DNA of 64,000 nucleotides, from the NCBI GenBank assembly GCA_025403435.1, contig CM046331.1:28686459-28750458 (forward strand). The letters are read 5' to 3'. The DNA is from Artocarpus heterophyllus (taxonomy: Eukaryota > Streptophyta > Magnoliopsida > Rosales > Moraceae). The notes below the pieces were generated by a model that made no database searches, was not told the DNA's origin, and worked only from the letters and a program-made list of their open reading frames with translations. Position numbers and translations under genes: made by a program. Positions 45,826 to 57,601 of the stretch are shown here, piece by piece; position 1 is the stretch's first letter, and each line of letters begins with the position of its first letter.

Positions 45826-48800
45826 TATCTGTTCCTGTTTCTCTGCATTCGCATGCTTCATCTGTTCCCTTGTTCAATGGATTGAATTTCTCTGATTGGT
45901 GCGAACAAGTCCAATTTCACTTAGGTGTCTTGGATCTTGATTTAGCACTTCAAGATAAGGAACCCACTACTATTACTGATGCTAGTAGTGAGGAGGAGAA
46001 AACTTTTCATAAATTATGGGAAAGGTCTAATAGATTAAGCTTAATGTTCATGCGAATGACAGTAGCAAACAACATTAAAAGTACTCTTCCCAAGACTGAA
46101 AGTGCTAAGGAATTTATGAAACTTGTGGAAGAGCGCTCTCAAACTGCTGATAAGTCTCTTGCTGGTACATTAATGGCTAAATTAACCAACATGAAATTTG
46201 ATGGTTCTTGTACTATGCATGAGCATGTCCTTGAAATGACAAATATAGCAGCAAAATTAAAGTCTTTGGGGATGTCTGTGGATGAGTACTTTCTAGTACA
46301 GTTCATTCTCAACTCGCTTCCTCCTGAACAATATGGTCCATTCCAGATGAGTTATAACACAATTAAAGATAAATGGAATATTAATGAATTGACCAGTATG
46401 CTTATCCAAGAGGAGACGAGATTGAAGAATCAGAAACCTCATTCCGTTCATCTTGTGAATCAAAAGGCTGAAAAGAGCACTAAAAAGAAGCCTGGAAAGA
46501 ACAAGAAGAAAGGGTTCAAGAAGGAGTTGCATAACCTGAATGAGTCAACTCAAATCCATAAGAAGGAACACAATGTTAAGTGCTATTTTTGTAACAAATT
46601 TGGGCACTTAAAGAAAGATTGTCAAAAACGTAAGGCTTGGTTCGAAAAGAAAGGTAAGCCTTGTGCTTTAGTTTGTTTCGAATCAAATTTAACTGAAGTT
46701 CCTTATAATACTTGGTGGATTGATTCAGGTTCAACTACTCACATTTCTAATACGATGCAGGGATTCCTTACGATCCAACCCATAAGAGCAAATGAAAGTT
46801 TTATTTACATGGGGAATCGAGAAAAAGCTCCAGTGGAAGGAATTGGCACTTATCGCTTAATATTAGATACTGGATATTATCTTGATTTGTACCAAACTCT
46901 TTATGTACCTACTTTTTCTCGCAATTTAGTTTCTTTATCAAAACTTGATGTAGCGGGATTTTATTGTAAGTTTGGATTTGGATCTTTCAGTTTGTATAAA
47001 AATAATAATTTTATTGGCTCTGGAATCCTTTATGATGGTTTATATAAGTTAAAGCTTGATAATCTTTTTGCTGAAACTTTGCTAACCATGCATCGAAGTA
47101 TTGGAACTAAACGGAGTTTAGTTGATGAAAGTTCTGCTTACTTGTGGCATAAACGCTTGGGTCATATATCCAAGGAAAGAATAAAGAGATTAGTAAAGAA
47201 TGGAATTCTTTCGAATTTAGATTTTACTGATCTCGGTGTGTGTATTGATTGTATTAAAGGAAAGCAAACTAAACACATTAAGAAAGGAGCTACAAGAAGT
47301 ACACAGCTTCTTGAACTCATACATACTGACATATGTGGACCTTTTGATACTCCATCCTTTAGTGGAGAAAAGTATTTTATCACTTTTATCGATGATTTTT
47401 CACGTTATGGTTATCTTTATCTATTGCTTGAAAAATCTCAATCTGTTGAAGCCCTTGAGGTATTTATTAATGAGGTTGAGAGGCAATTAGATAAAAAGGT
47501 GAAAATTATAAGATCAGATAGAGGTGGTGAATACTATGGAAAGTATGATGAGTCAGGGCAATGTCCAGGTCCATTCGCTAAATTCCTAGAAAAGCGAGGC
47601 ATATGTGCGCAATACACTATGCCAGGTACACCACAACAAAATGGTGTAGCAGAAAGGCGTAATCGTACATTAATGGATATGGTTAGGAGCATGTTAAGTT
47701 ATTCATCTTTACCTTTATCTTTGTGGATGCATGCATTAAAGACCGCCATGTATATACTAAATAGGGTTCCTAGTAAGGCAGTCCCGAAAACTCCTTTTGA
47801 GATGTGGACGGGAAGGAAACCTAGTTTAAGGCATCTGCATGTTTGGGGTTGCCTGGCGGAAGTGAAAATTTACAATCCACATGAAAAGAAATTGGATTTT
47901 AAGACGACCAGTGGTTATTTCATTGGTTATTCTGAAAAATCCAAAGGGTATAAATTTTATTGTCCTACCCATAGTACAAGAATAGTTGAATCTGGAAATG
48001 CTAGGTTCATCGAGAATGGTGAAATCAGTGGGAGTGGAGAACCACGTAATGTGGTCATTGAAGAAGTTAGGGTAGAAGTACCTCTACCTGTAACTTCTAA
48101 GATTGTTCCTAACATTGTTGTACAGCCTAACAATGTTCAAGAACAACAAGTGAATGGCCAACCACTTCACAATGAAGTTATACTCGAGGAACCAATAGTA
48201 GCTGAACCACAAGAAACAGTATTAAGAAGATCTCAAAGAGAAAAACGATTTGCTGTTCCTGATGATTATGTGGTTTATCTACAAGAGTCTGAAATTGACT
48301 TGGAAATCGATAATGATTCGATTTCAGATCCAGTTTCGTTTTCACAAGCCATGGAAAGTATGGATTCTGACAAGTGGCTCATTGCTATGAAAGATGAGTT
48401 AAAATCTATGGATCAAAATCAAGTTTGGGACCTTGTTGAGTTGCCTGAAGGTTGCAAGAGAGTCGGGTGTAAATGGGTCTTTAAGACCAAGCACGACTCT
48501 AAAGGCAATATTGAACGGTACAAGGCTAGACTTGTTGCCAAAGGTTTTACTCAGAAAGAAGGCATTGACTACAAAGAGACTTTTTCACCGGTCTCTAAGA
48601 AAGATTCACTCAGAATTATTATGGCATTGGTGGCTCATTTTGATTTAGAGTTACACCAAATGGATGTGAAAACCGCCTTTCTTAATGGAAATTTAGAGGA
48701 AGAAGTCTATATGGACCAACCTGAAGGCTTTTCAATTAAAGAAAAGGAACACATGGTGTGTAAATTAAAGAAGTCAATATATGGACTTAAACAAGCTTCC

Positions 48801-49896
48801 CGACAATGGTATCTTAAGTTTAATGATATCATTACTTCGTTTGGATTTAAAGAGAACACTGTTGATCGGTGTATATATGAAGGTCAGTGGGAGCAAGTTT
48901 ATATTCTTAGTCCTATATGTTGATGATATTTTGCTTGCTGCTAACAATCTTGGTTTATTACATGAAACTAAGAAATTCCTCTCTAAGAACTTTGAAATGA
49001 AAGACATGGGTGAGGCAACTTATATGATAGGAATTGAAATATTCCGTGACAGATCACAAGGATTGTTAGGGTTGTCTCAGAAAGGCTATATTAACAAAGT
49101 TTTAGAGAAATTTAAGATGGACAAATGCTCAACATGTATAGCTCCGATTCAAAAAGGGGACAAATTTAGTTGTATGCAATGTCCAAAGAATGAATTGGAA
49201 CGAGCGCAAATGAAAAACATTCCTTATGCATCTGTTGTTGGTAGCTTGTTGTATGCTCAAACTTGCACCAGACCAGATATTAGTTTTGCTATTGGGATGT
49301 TGGGAAGATATCAAAGTAATCCAGGAATAGATCATTGGAAAGCTGCAAAGAAAGTTCTCAGGTATTTGCAAGGAACAAAGGACCATATGCTCACTTATAG
49401 AAGATGTGATCATCTTGAAGTTGTTGGTTACTCAGATTCAGACTTTGCCGGATGTGCTGATAGTAGAAAATCTACATTCGGTTATATGTTCCTTTTGGCC
49501 GGAGGAGCAATTTCATGGAAGAGTGCGAAGCAGTCCGTTATTGCTGCATCCACTATGGAGGCTGAGTTTGTGGCATGTTTTGAGGCCACAAGTCATGGTT
49601 TATGGTTGCGGAATTTTATTTCAGGACTTGGAGTTGTCAACAGTATAGCCAGGTCGTTGAAAATTTATTGTGATAATGCCGCAGCAGTCTTCTTTGCCAA
49701 GAACGACAAGTATTCTGATGGTGCAAAACGTATGGATATTAAATACTTAGTCGTTAAGCAAGAAGTTCGAGAACGTAAAGTGTCAATTGAACAAATTAGC
49801 ACCAATCTTATGATTGCAGATCCTTTAACAAAAGGATTACCGCCCAAGACATTTATTGAACATGTTGATCGAATGGGTGTTATTAGACGTCATTAA
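45801..49896 (+). pseudogene. Copia gag-pol polyprotein with one frameshift
   Basis: First open part is 45801-48923 (ATG at 45801, or from 45826 if the leader intron is spliced). By residue of that part: gag (about 20-250), zinc knuckle [14 protein letters not shown] (about 259-272), aspartic protease [12 protein letters not shown] (about 304), a pre-integrase HKRLGHIS zinc motif, integrase with TDICGPF (about 507), SDRGGEY (about 570) and [12 protein letters not shown], then reverse transcriptase from about 856 ([15 protein letters not shown]). The frame shifts by +1 near 48886-48890; the rest runs to 49896 with LYVDD, RYLQGTKDHM and the RNase H CDNAAAVF. Apart from the single shift I see no other break. 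The encoded proteins copy the element's RNA and insert it. It may depend on another copy for reverse transcriptase. Confidence 0.9.
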
Positions 49897-50282
49897 CGGT
49901 TATGTATTATGTTTTATTTCATTTTAATGATATGACACTTTGAGCTCACTTATTATGTTCTCGATATATCCTGTTTTCTATTTTTGTATACATGATTATT
50001 ATAGATTAATGTTTGACAGGATAGTCTCAACGAAGACATTAAAGTGGACTATTATTATACCTCTCAATTATGAATCATGTTAAATAGATTTCTAATGTTG
50101 TAGTACATGGAAGGGACTACACTAGATTGTAATGTACAACCGCCATGACTCACTTTAGATTTTCTGTTTAATTATGATGTAGAGTATTAGCCAATTTTTT
50201 AAAAAAGATTTAGCATAATATTGTTGTGCACGTTATGGCATTATTAAACTAAAATTAATATTATATGGGCCAAGTGGGAGAA

Positions 50283-50722
50283 TGTTAGTAGTATGACCCA
50301 CATAATTAATTAAAGGCCTATAAAATTTATCAGATTTATTTAGTTTAATAATTATTTAAATGCTAAAATCCTATTGGCTATGAGGGGTTGCAACTCTTAT
50401 TAAAAGATGTGTCTATATCTGAAAAGATATGTCTGTATGTGAAGAGATATGTGCTTTGATGGAAAGGCACCTATTGAGGGTCTATAAATAAGAGTCTAGT
50501 CCTCTCTCCACCCAATTGAATTGTATTCTTCTCTCCATCAGAAAATACGTTAAAGAAAGTGTGGGTTTAGAGAGAGAAACTGGGTTCTTCTTGTCTGACT
50601 ATTTTTGTTCCAGAGTTTCTGAAAAATTGAAGTTATGAATCAAGGTACGCTTAAATATCTTTTTCTGTGAAAATTATTGAGTTCTAAGATTGCTGGGAAT
50701 TACAGATATTAAAGTTCTTACA
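50283..50722 (+). repeat. 3' LTR of the copia element
   Basis: 440 bp, nearly identical to the 5' LTR. It also carries the ATG (50635) and the GTACGC donor (50645), so read-out transcripts could splice into downstream DNA. Confidence 0.9.
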
Positions 50723-50727
50723 TATTG

Positions 50728-53700
50728 TAGAAAAGTCTAACTCAAAATTAATAAAGTGTTTTTCTAGATAGCAATATAATAAGTGAAACGTGTCAAATGG
50801 TCAAAGCATATATACTCTAAATTAATCAAAATTCGCCACATGTTTAGTGCTTTTAAAGACAATATCAAAGCCCAATATCTCATTTGCTAGTGCAGAATCA
50901 TTTGGGTATGATTTTAATGATCTTTTGCATATAATAGTATTATAATTTTTGTATTTTGGTCATATGCTGCCTGAAGCCAATTAAGGTAATTTAAACTTTG
51001 CTTCCTAGCTAGGAAATTTTCAATTTCAAAAGCAAATGGAGCTTAACAACATTAATCTGAAATCTTATTATAATAAGTTACTAACGTGATAGATTTATAT
51101 TAATTTTAGTTAATTACATAAATATGTCTTCTAATTTTAACTATTTTTTAACATCTCCTTTTGTTTCAAGAAACTAGAATGGTATTTTATGAATTAAAAA
51201 GATTATTTCATTTCACTTTCATCCCTATAAATAGAAAAATTAAGTGAAATTACATAATTATTTTCAAAACAGTTGATAAAAAATATTTTATAAATTTAAA
51301 ATTATAAAAAATCCTAAAATAAACATTAAATTTAAGAGAAGATCTTGTGTTTTATGGTTTTTTCAAAATGTTAATTTCTTTAATTTTTTCTAAAGAAAAA
51401 ATATCTTTAAAAAAATAAATCTAATTAAGAGTATTTTTGTCTTTTTCTTGTTCTTTTTGTCAACAAAGTCTTTAAGAGATAAAATTGAAACAATATTTTT
51501 AAATTCAAGGATACCTTTTGTAAATTTTAAAACAAAAAAATAAATTTAAAAATAATTAAAACTAGAAGATAAAATTAACCAAAAGGGTTAATTCTATATT
51601 TTTTTTCAATTTTACTAGGAAGAAAATTTTAGCCACTAAAGAATATTTCTAACCACGATTTGATTTATATCCAAGGTATTTATAATAATAGTCATCAGAA
51701 GGGGAGAAAAGAAAAAAGAAGATGATGATGAAGAAGAAGAGGAGGAAAGGGGGCTGACTTTTACGTGTGTATATATATACATAGACATGCATTTGGGACT
51801 TTGTTGCCAACTTGTAATTTTTATGTATATCCGAAGTGTATTTAATAATTGTCCGAAAAAGAAAGAAAGAAAAAAACTACGTGTGTATGTACATAAAATA
51901 GACATGCATTTGGGATTAATTTTTTCCAAACTTGAAAATTTTCTGCCCATTTTCACGGTTTTTCGTCTCCGCATCGCCCGCCATATTTTGTTTGGTAAAA
52001 TGAATTAGGGAATGTGGACCTAACTTATCTAATTTTCTTCCCTGCTCTATATACTCTTTTTTTTGTTTTTTCTTTTTCAGTTAGTTGACCTTTGAATATT
52101 GAACCGTACTTCTGTACCAAAAGCACAATGGAAAATCTGCATGCCAAGCCAAATTTATGTCCATCATCACTCAAACAAAAAAAAAAAAAAAACACATGGT
52201 TTTTTTTTTTTAAAATTACATTACATGGGCAAATGTGGTGAAATTAAAGTTAACACAATATTAAAAGTATTTTAAATAATCATCGTTAATTATTATATTG
52301 TACAAAATATAATAATTTGCATTTTGAGTCAATATTCACATTTGGAGTCTTATTTTAATTCTACAATTATAATAGTGTCGTACGTCTCATAATCCTTTGT
52401 TTTAATATTTTTCAGAAGGACTTTTTTAGTTCCACAAATTATTATTTGAAGAAAAAAGTCTCGATAACTCTTTCGTTTTCTTTCTCATCTTTCTTTCCCC
52501 TCTTGTTCAGTCTCTTGCTCAAGGCAATGTAAAAGGGCCAAACGTCGAGTAAAAAGATTATATCGTGCAATTATATACTCGAATTATTGAAAGAGGATGG
52601 TCAATACGAAGGCTATATTACTGCAAGAAAATCACCTTTTAAGGATAACAAAAGTCGCCTCCGAAAAAACAAAACTCGTCGGTAAAATGACAATGGTTCG
52701 TAGCTAAAATTTGTCGTCGCTGTCATACAACAAATTTTAACGATGACAATTAATAAGCCCTTTTTTGTATTTTTTTTTTGAATATTTAAAACTAATTCTA
52801 ATATAATTAAATGTACAATATATAAGAAATAAAATTATTTTGTATATAACATAATTAATGATTAAATAATTTACATATTTAGAATATCGAATTTTCCTTT
52901 TAACTACCATTACCACTTGCCAAAAGTGCTGAAAATTTTCGCTTAAAAAAAAGGATATTTGCGATTTTATTCCACACAAGTAAAATTTAGCACATGCATT
53001 ATAAAATATGGGACTGAACCATGACCTTCCAAACTCAAACCCACCAATCCTTTCTGATACCGTTTAACCAAGTGGTCCTTCGTCGTGCTTTCTTTTGGAT
53101 GCAAAGACATTTGACAAAATCAAAAGTGACCTCAAAAGGGCATTCGTATACAATCAAAGTCCAACCCAAAAAAACTGTTTCCAGTGAGCATTAAAATAAG
53201 TAGTATGGTTTGTATGGTCAAAGCATGATCTGTAGTGCAGTATTCACATTCTTCACATGTTTTGCTTGAATAGAATAATGGTTAATTTTTATTATCTTAT
53301 CGGCCAGTGCAGAGGCAATTGATATATACTTTAATTAAAATAATTTAGCGGAGTTTTCTTCATATATTCGGGCTGCCTAGCTGGTAATCTTTGGACGTCA
53401 GGGCAACATGTGTATGGCCTAAGGTCTTACTGCCGCTAGGTTTAGAATGTAGGTTTTTTCTTTTATAATTTTTCTTTCCTTTTTTGAAGAGAATTTATTG
53501 TTATATATGCAAATGTACCCTCATTTGTAGTCATAGAAAGCAGAATAAACGTTGACTTTTGTTGTGTTGAAAAATATGTTGACTTGTGCATATTACATAT
53601 TATATAATATGTAATGTAAGTAATTTATATATTCAAGTTGACAATTTCCCATCACATGCAAACCGGCTTTTGGTCTCCGCATTGCTCACCTTTTACTTTT

Positions 53701-55565
53701 ACACAATTTTTTAACAATAATTAATGATATGGCGTGATAAGATTCGATCTCATTAATTATCATAAATTTTTTAGTCAACTACCAAATTAATTATAACAGC
53801 CTGGTTTATATCATTCAGTTACTAATATCCATTGGAAACGTAACCGAAACTGTACCTATATGAATTGAAAAACTCATTTGTTTTAATATTTGAAATGGGC
53901 TAATTAGGGGTGGCAATTTATGTTAATGAGTCATGTTCGTGTCAAGCAATTTATTAAGTCAGAAGACATCAACTCAAACAAGACTCATTTTTTAAACGTG
54001 TCAAAAGTTATCAACCCAAATATGACTTATTTAATAGCCGTGTTAATCGCGTTAACCTGATAACCCGTTTAAGTTTATATATTATATAAATAATTGATAT
54101 AATTATGGCTTCGTGGGGAAAGCATGTTAGAAAAACAAGTTCAGTTTACTACAGTGTAAAGCTCTCATATGTTACAGTTTTTAAGTTTCAACTTCAAATT
54201 CTAACAGATTTACCAATCACATTCTATCTTTATTTAACATGATTATGAAACATAAAATAGATTTATTTGTCAATTTATTATTTATTTTTAGATTACTCAC
54301 AGATTTTAAAATTCATAAAATTTATATTTAATAAAAGCAAGTTTTTTAATGTACTATATAAACTTTTATATTATATAACATATAATTAAGTTTCAAATCA
54401 CACAGGTAGTTAATCATGTTATTTCAAATCATACATGCAGTACACTCTTTGTGCCTTCACATTGGAATGTCTATCCAAACACCTTTTTTGTTTCACAGTT
54501 GTTGTAAAGAGAAGAACGGAAAATCACTATAAGAAATTGGGCGGTTTTAAATATCCTGATCGGGCTATAGCCCAGCCCTCTCAATGGATTAGGTGGGTCC
54601 CACCACTTCATTGAGAGGCCCAGTCGAAAGAAAAAAAGTTTTTCTTAGGAATTTGGGTGCCAAAATTTTTCATCAGAAAATAGTTCCTATGTCAGAATTT
54701 GTCAAAAATATTATATGCAAAATTGCGTGTAATCTTTGTCCATGTAAGTCCCAGTGATTGGTTTTTTGGTTAACAGCCTCGATTAACTCAGACATCTTAT
54801 CTTTTTCTTTCTTCACGATGGACTTCATAGGCACATATTCTTTTTGTGTGGTGGTATTTTTCATACGCTAAAAAGATTCAACAAGGATAATTTACGGTTT
54901 AAGTGTGATTCAAAGTTCATTGCAGATATAATTTCTTATATTGTTGGGAAACATTTAAGATATTTTGGCATTTTAAATCTAAAATTCTTGCTCTTCAGTT
55001 CCTATCTTTCAATGTTTCGAACATTTCTCAAAAGGTAATTGTGTTGCGGACAAGTTTACTGGTTGCGTAGTTTATCGCAATTACCCTATTTAGTCGATTT
55101 GACGGCCTATTTTCTGCCGTCTAAATTTAGGCTTTCTGAAAATCGTTATGTGAAGCGTACATGTTCAATATCTTTATAAATTAATATTTATTGTTATATA
55201 TTAACGATGAGATTCAGGTTTTTTTTTACTTCGTTACCTCCATATTTTAATTATAAAAAAAATCCACGAATGCTTTGAGTGATGGCAGTTATGCACTACG
55301 AAAATTGTACTACATACTAATCCACTAGATATATAGTATAACAATATAGCTTTATATGTCAAAGGTCAGAAGTATTATTAACAACATTAAAAAATAATTC
55401 CTTTATCTACAATAAAAGCTCAATTACATGAGAAGAAAACGCAGTAAAGAATTACCATTTTAAAGCACGACTCCTTTGGTAATTTCTTATTGTTTGCCAT
55501 TAATTAATAGAGAATAATTTGAATATCAAAAAACGAATTGAGATCTTATTTGTCCAATTATTCGA
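50728..55565. other. Duplicated STIG1 upstream DNA and spacer, no intact gene
   Basis: From 50728 to about 53060 the DNA aligns in blocks with 56393-57253 (upstream of the 55566 gene): for example TGTAGAAAAGTCTAACTC at the start, CTCCGCATCGCCC with GAATTAGGGAATGTGGACC near 51965-52015, and TTTTATTCCACACAAGT near 52970. From about 53085 to 53720 a further partial unit lacks the gene. A hAT-type MITE end is at 53905, a MITE-family remnant at about 54117-54225, and a hairpin at about 54565-54618. The open frames here are short and without domains. Confidence 0.6.
53905..54075 (+). mobile_element. hAT-like MITE fragment
   Basis: Begins TAGGGGTGGCAATTTATG, the same type of end as 12128-12676, followed by GTGTCAA/AACGTGTCAA repeats and GATAACCCGTTTAAG. 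The right end and target duplication are not visible, so it is truncated or decayed. Confidence 0.55.
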
Positions 55566-56024
55566 TCACGAGTAGCTGCAAAGGCCAAAAGCACAAAGGC
55601 CTCCATTACTACACCTATTGTTACACCCACCACAATGTCTCTTGTTGAAAGAAGGGTTGACACACTTTCCATTACAACAAATCTGGCTGTACTTGCACTT
55701 CTTCCCACACTTGCCACAGTTATGGCGGTCTCTTAGCAAATTGACACACTTCTTCTTGCAGCAGCTCGGTCCCGGGCTGCCCTTGGCGCGACAGATCCTC
55801 GGAAACCTATTGCACGTCAAACGCCTAGTGTTCTTCCTTGGCAAGGAAAAAGAGAGGTGTTCCTCTTCATGTAGTTGACCAGATGATGAAGAAGAAGATT
55901 CTAACTTGTCATGATTTATGTTACCATAATTTTCTAGTTCATCTTGTAAAGCTTCAATGCTGCAAATCGCGATATTGGTGAAAACAATTATGACCATTAA
56001 GAACAGATTAATGAGCTTATTCAT
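55566..56024 (-). CDS. STIG1-like secreted cysteine-rich protein (152 aa)
   Basis: Intronless paralogue of the 43201 gene. Signal peptide at residues 1-22 (LINLFLMVIIVFTNIAIC), a serine-rich linker, then RKNTRRLTC and the STIG1 domain with CCKKKCVNLLRDRHNCGKCG, CCNGKCVNPSF, KRHCGGCNNRC and LCAFGLCSYS. All cysteines are kept. Expected to be secreted and disulfide-bonded. The upstream region to 57253 is a copy of the DNA upstream of 43201 without the copia insertion. A second copia element begins at 57254, about 1.2 kb upstream of the ATG. Confidence 0.92.
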   Translation of the reverse strand: MNKLINLFLMVIIVFTNIAICSIEALQDELENYGNINHDKLESSSSSSGQLHEEEHLSFSLPRKNTRRLTCNRFPRICRAKGSPGPSCCKKKCVNLLRDRHNCGKCGKKCKYSQICCNGKCVNPSFNKRHCGGCNNRCSNGGLCAFGLCSYS

Positions 56025-56215
56025 TTTGTGAGAAAAAGTTTGAGAGGTTTGGCTAATAGAGAATAGAGAAGTTTTGTGGTAGGAGCTTGGTTTGTGAAAT
56101 GATGAAGTTTTGGATGTGTGTATATATATATATGTAGGGAGATAAATTGGCCTTGGTCAGTGGGTTTGACACGTTTTTTGCCTACTTTTTGATAGTGGGG
56201 AAGTCCACTTTCAAA
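56025..56215 (-). promoter_or_regulatory. Proximal promoter of the 55566 STIG1 gene
   Basis: A TATA run at 56121-56134, about 100 bases upstream of the ATG, and at 56167-56209 the conserved block GACACGTTTTTTGCCTACTT followed by TTGATAGTGGGGAAGTCCAC. Confidence 0.6.
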
Positions 56216-56294
56216 TGCTGCTAAAAAAATTGAGATTTTAATCCGCCCTACATGTAAGCATGTGCTTCTCTTTTAGATGCAAAGGCAACACTAC

Positions 56295-56325
<31 letters not shown>

Positions 56326-57253
56326 CCCTGAAAAATGACATGGACATCAAAAAGTTGTAATTAAGAAAGTGAAACAAAAAAAATATATTGTAGAAAAGTC
56401 TAACTCAAAACTAAACAAGTGTTTTTCCAATAGGAATATAATAAGTGAGACGTGTCAAAGCATCTATACTTTAAATTAATCAAATTTCGCCACATGTTTT
56501 TTTAGTTTTACAGACAATATCAAAACCCAATATCTCATTTATTGATCAGATCGTAATTAACTACGTACTTTGCTTTCCCATCTAGCTAGGAAATTCTTTC
56601 AATTTCTAAGGGAACAATATGGAACAAAATTAATCTCGAGTATTATAACAATAACGTGGTAGCTTTCAGATTAATCATATATTTTATTTCTAATTTTGCT
56701 ATGAAGAGAATTTCACGTGGCAATGTTTATAATAATAATCAGGAGAAAAGGGTTAGTGTGTATATACATAGACATGTTTTTGAGACTAATTTTTTCAACT
56801 TGTAATTTTTTCATTCCATTTAACGGTTTTTGGTCTCCGCATCGCCCACCAAATTTTTGTTTGGTAAAATGAATTAGGGAATGTGGACCAAATTTAGCTA
56901 ATTTTCTCCCCCACTACTGAACCGTACTACTTTAGTACCGGAAGCACAAGGGAAAAAATCACTGTGGAGCCAAATTTTCCAAAGAATAAGTCCAAGTCCA
57001 TGGTCACAAGCTTTTTTTTTTTTTTTTTTCTGAAAATTGAAAAATTGCAATTGAAAATATCAGGGGGGAAATAACTAAAATTTTACACAAAACATTAAGA
57101 ATAAAATTAAAATTTTAAAAAGTAAGCCCCATTCACATAGCTCCCTCTGCCCTTGCTTTCAATCTTTACCAAAAGGTTGATGTTTTATTCCACACAAGTG
57201 AAATAAGCACATGCGTTGTATGTGTATATAAAATGTGAGATAGAACCATTACC
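56216..57253. other. Upstream DNA of the 55566 gene, second copy of the duplicated unit
   Basis: Non-coding. An A-run lies at 56299-56325 and a T-run at 57012-57029. At about 56388-56394 the sequence TATATTGTAGAAAAG is the uninterrupted counterpart of the copia insertion point at 44016/50723. Confidence 0.6.
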
Positions 57254-57601
57254 TGTTGGACTCTAATTGGCCCACGTGGAGAACAACTCATTAGCATCAA
57301 CTGCCGAATGGTTAATTGTCAGAATAACCGTTCGGCAGGCAACCCGTACAAAAGGCCATATGATGGTCACGGAAAAACACAAGTAAATTTTGAGAATTTT
57401 CATTCTCTGGTCCTTGGGCATACATTTCTGAAAAACAACAATACACCATCTGAGTAGATTTATGAGTGTCTAGAAAAATCAAAATTCATAGAGCACGGTG
57501 TGCAAAATTCGTGCAAAAGAGAGCAATGGCTTGAGGTATTTAATGATCCATTTGCTTCCGCTTTTATGAATTCAATTGTTTCATATTGTTTTTTATATTC
57601 A
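57254..57601 (+). repeat. 5' LTR of copia element 2
   Basis: 348 bp, TGTTGGACTC to TATATTCA. It contains a CACGTGG box at about 57279, a CCGTTCGGCAGGCAA stretch near 57329, and an ATG at 57526 followed by a GTATTT donor at 57536. Confidence 0.8.

Larger units (their letters stand above)
44012..50727 (+). mobile_element. Ty1/copia retrotransposon, nearly intact
   Basis: LTRs at 44017-44455 and 50283-50722 start TGTTAGTAG, end TTCTTACA and are flanked by a perfect TATTG duplication (44012-44016, 50723-50727). Primer-binding site TGGTATCAAGAGC at 44458-44470 resembles initiator Met-tRNA complement; the polypurine tract GTGGGAGAA ends at 50282. The two LTRs differ by about six substitutions and one single-base indel (about 98.5% identical), so the insertion is recent. 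Gag, protease, integrase, reverse transcriptase and RNase H are all present, with one frameshift in reverse transcriptase. The polyprotein order, integrase before reverse transcriptase, defines copia. Confidence 0.95.
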
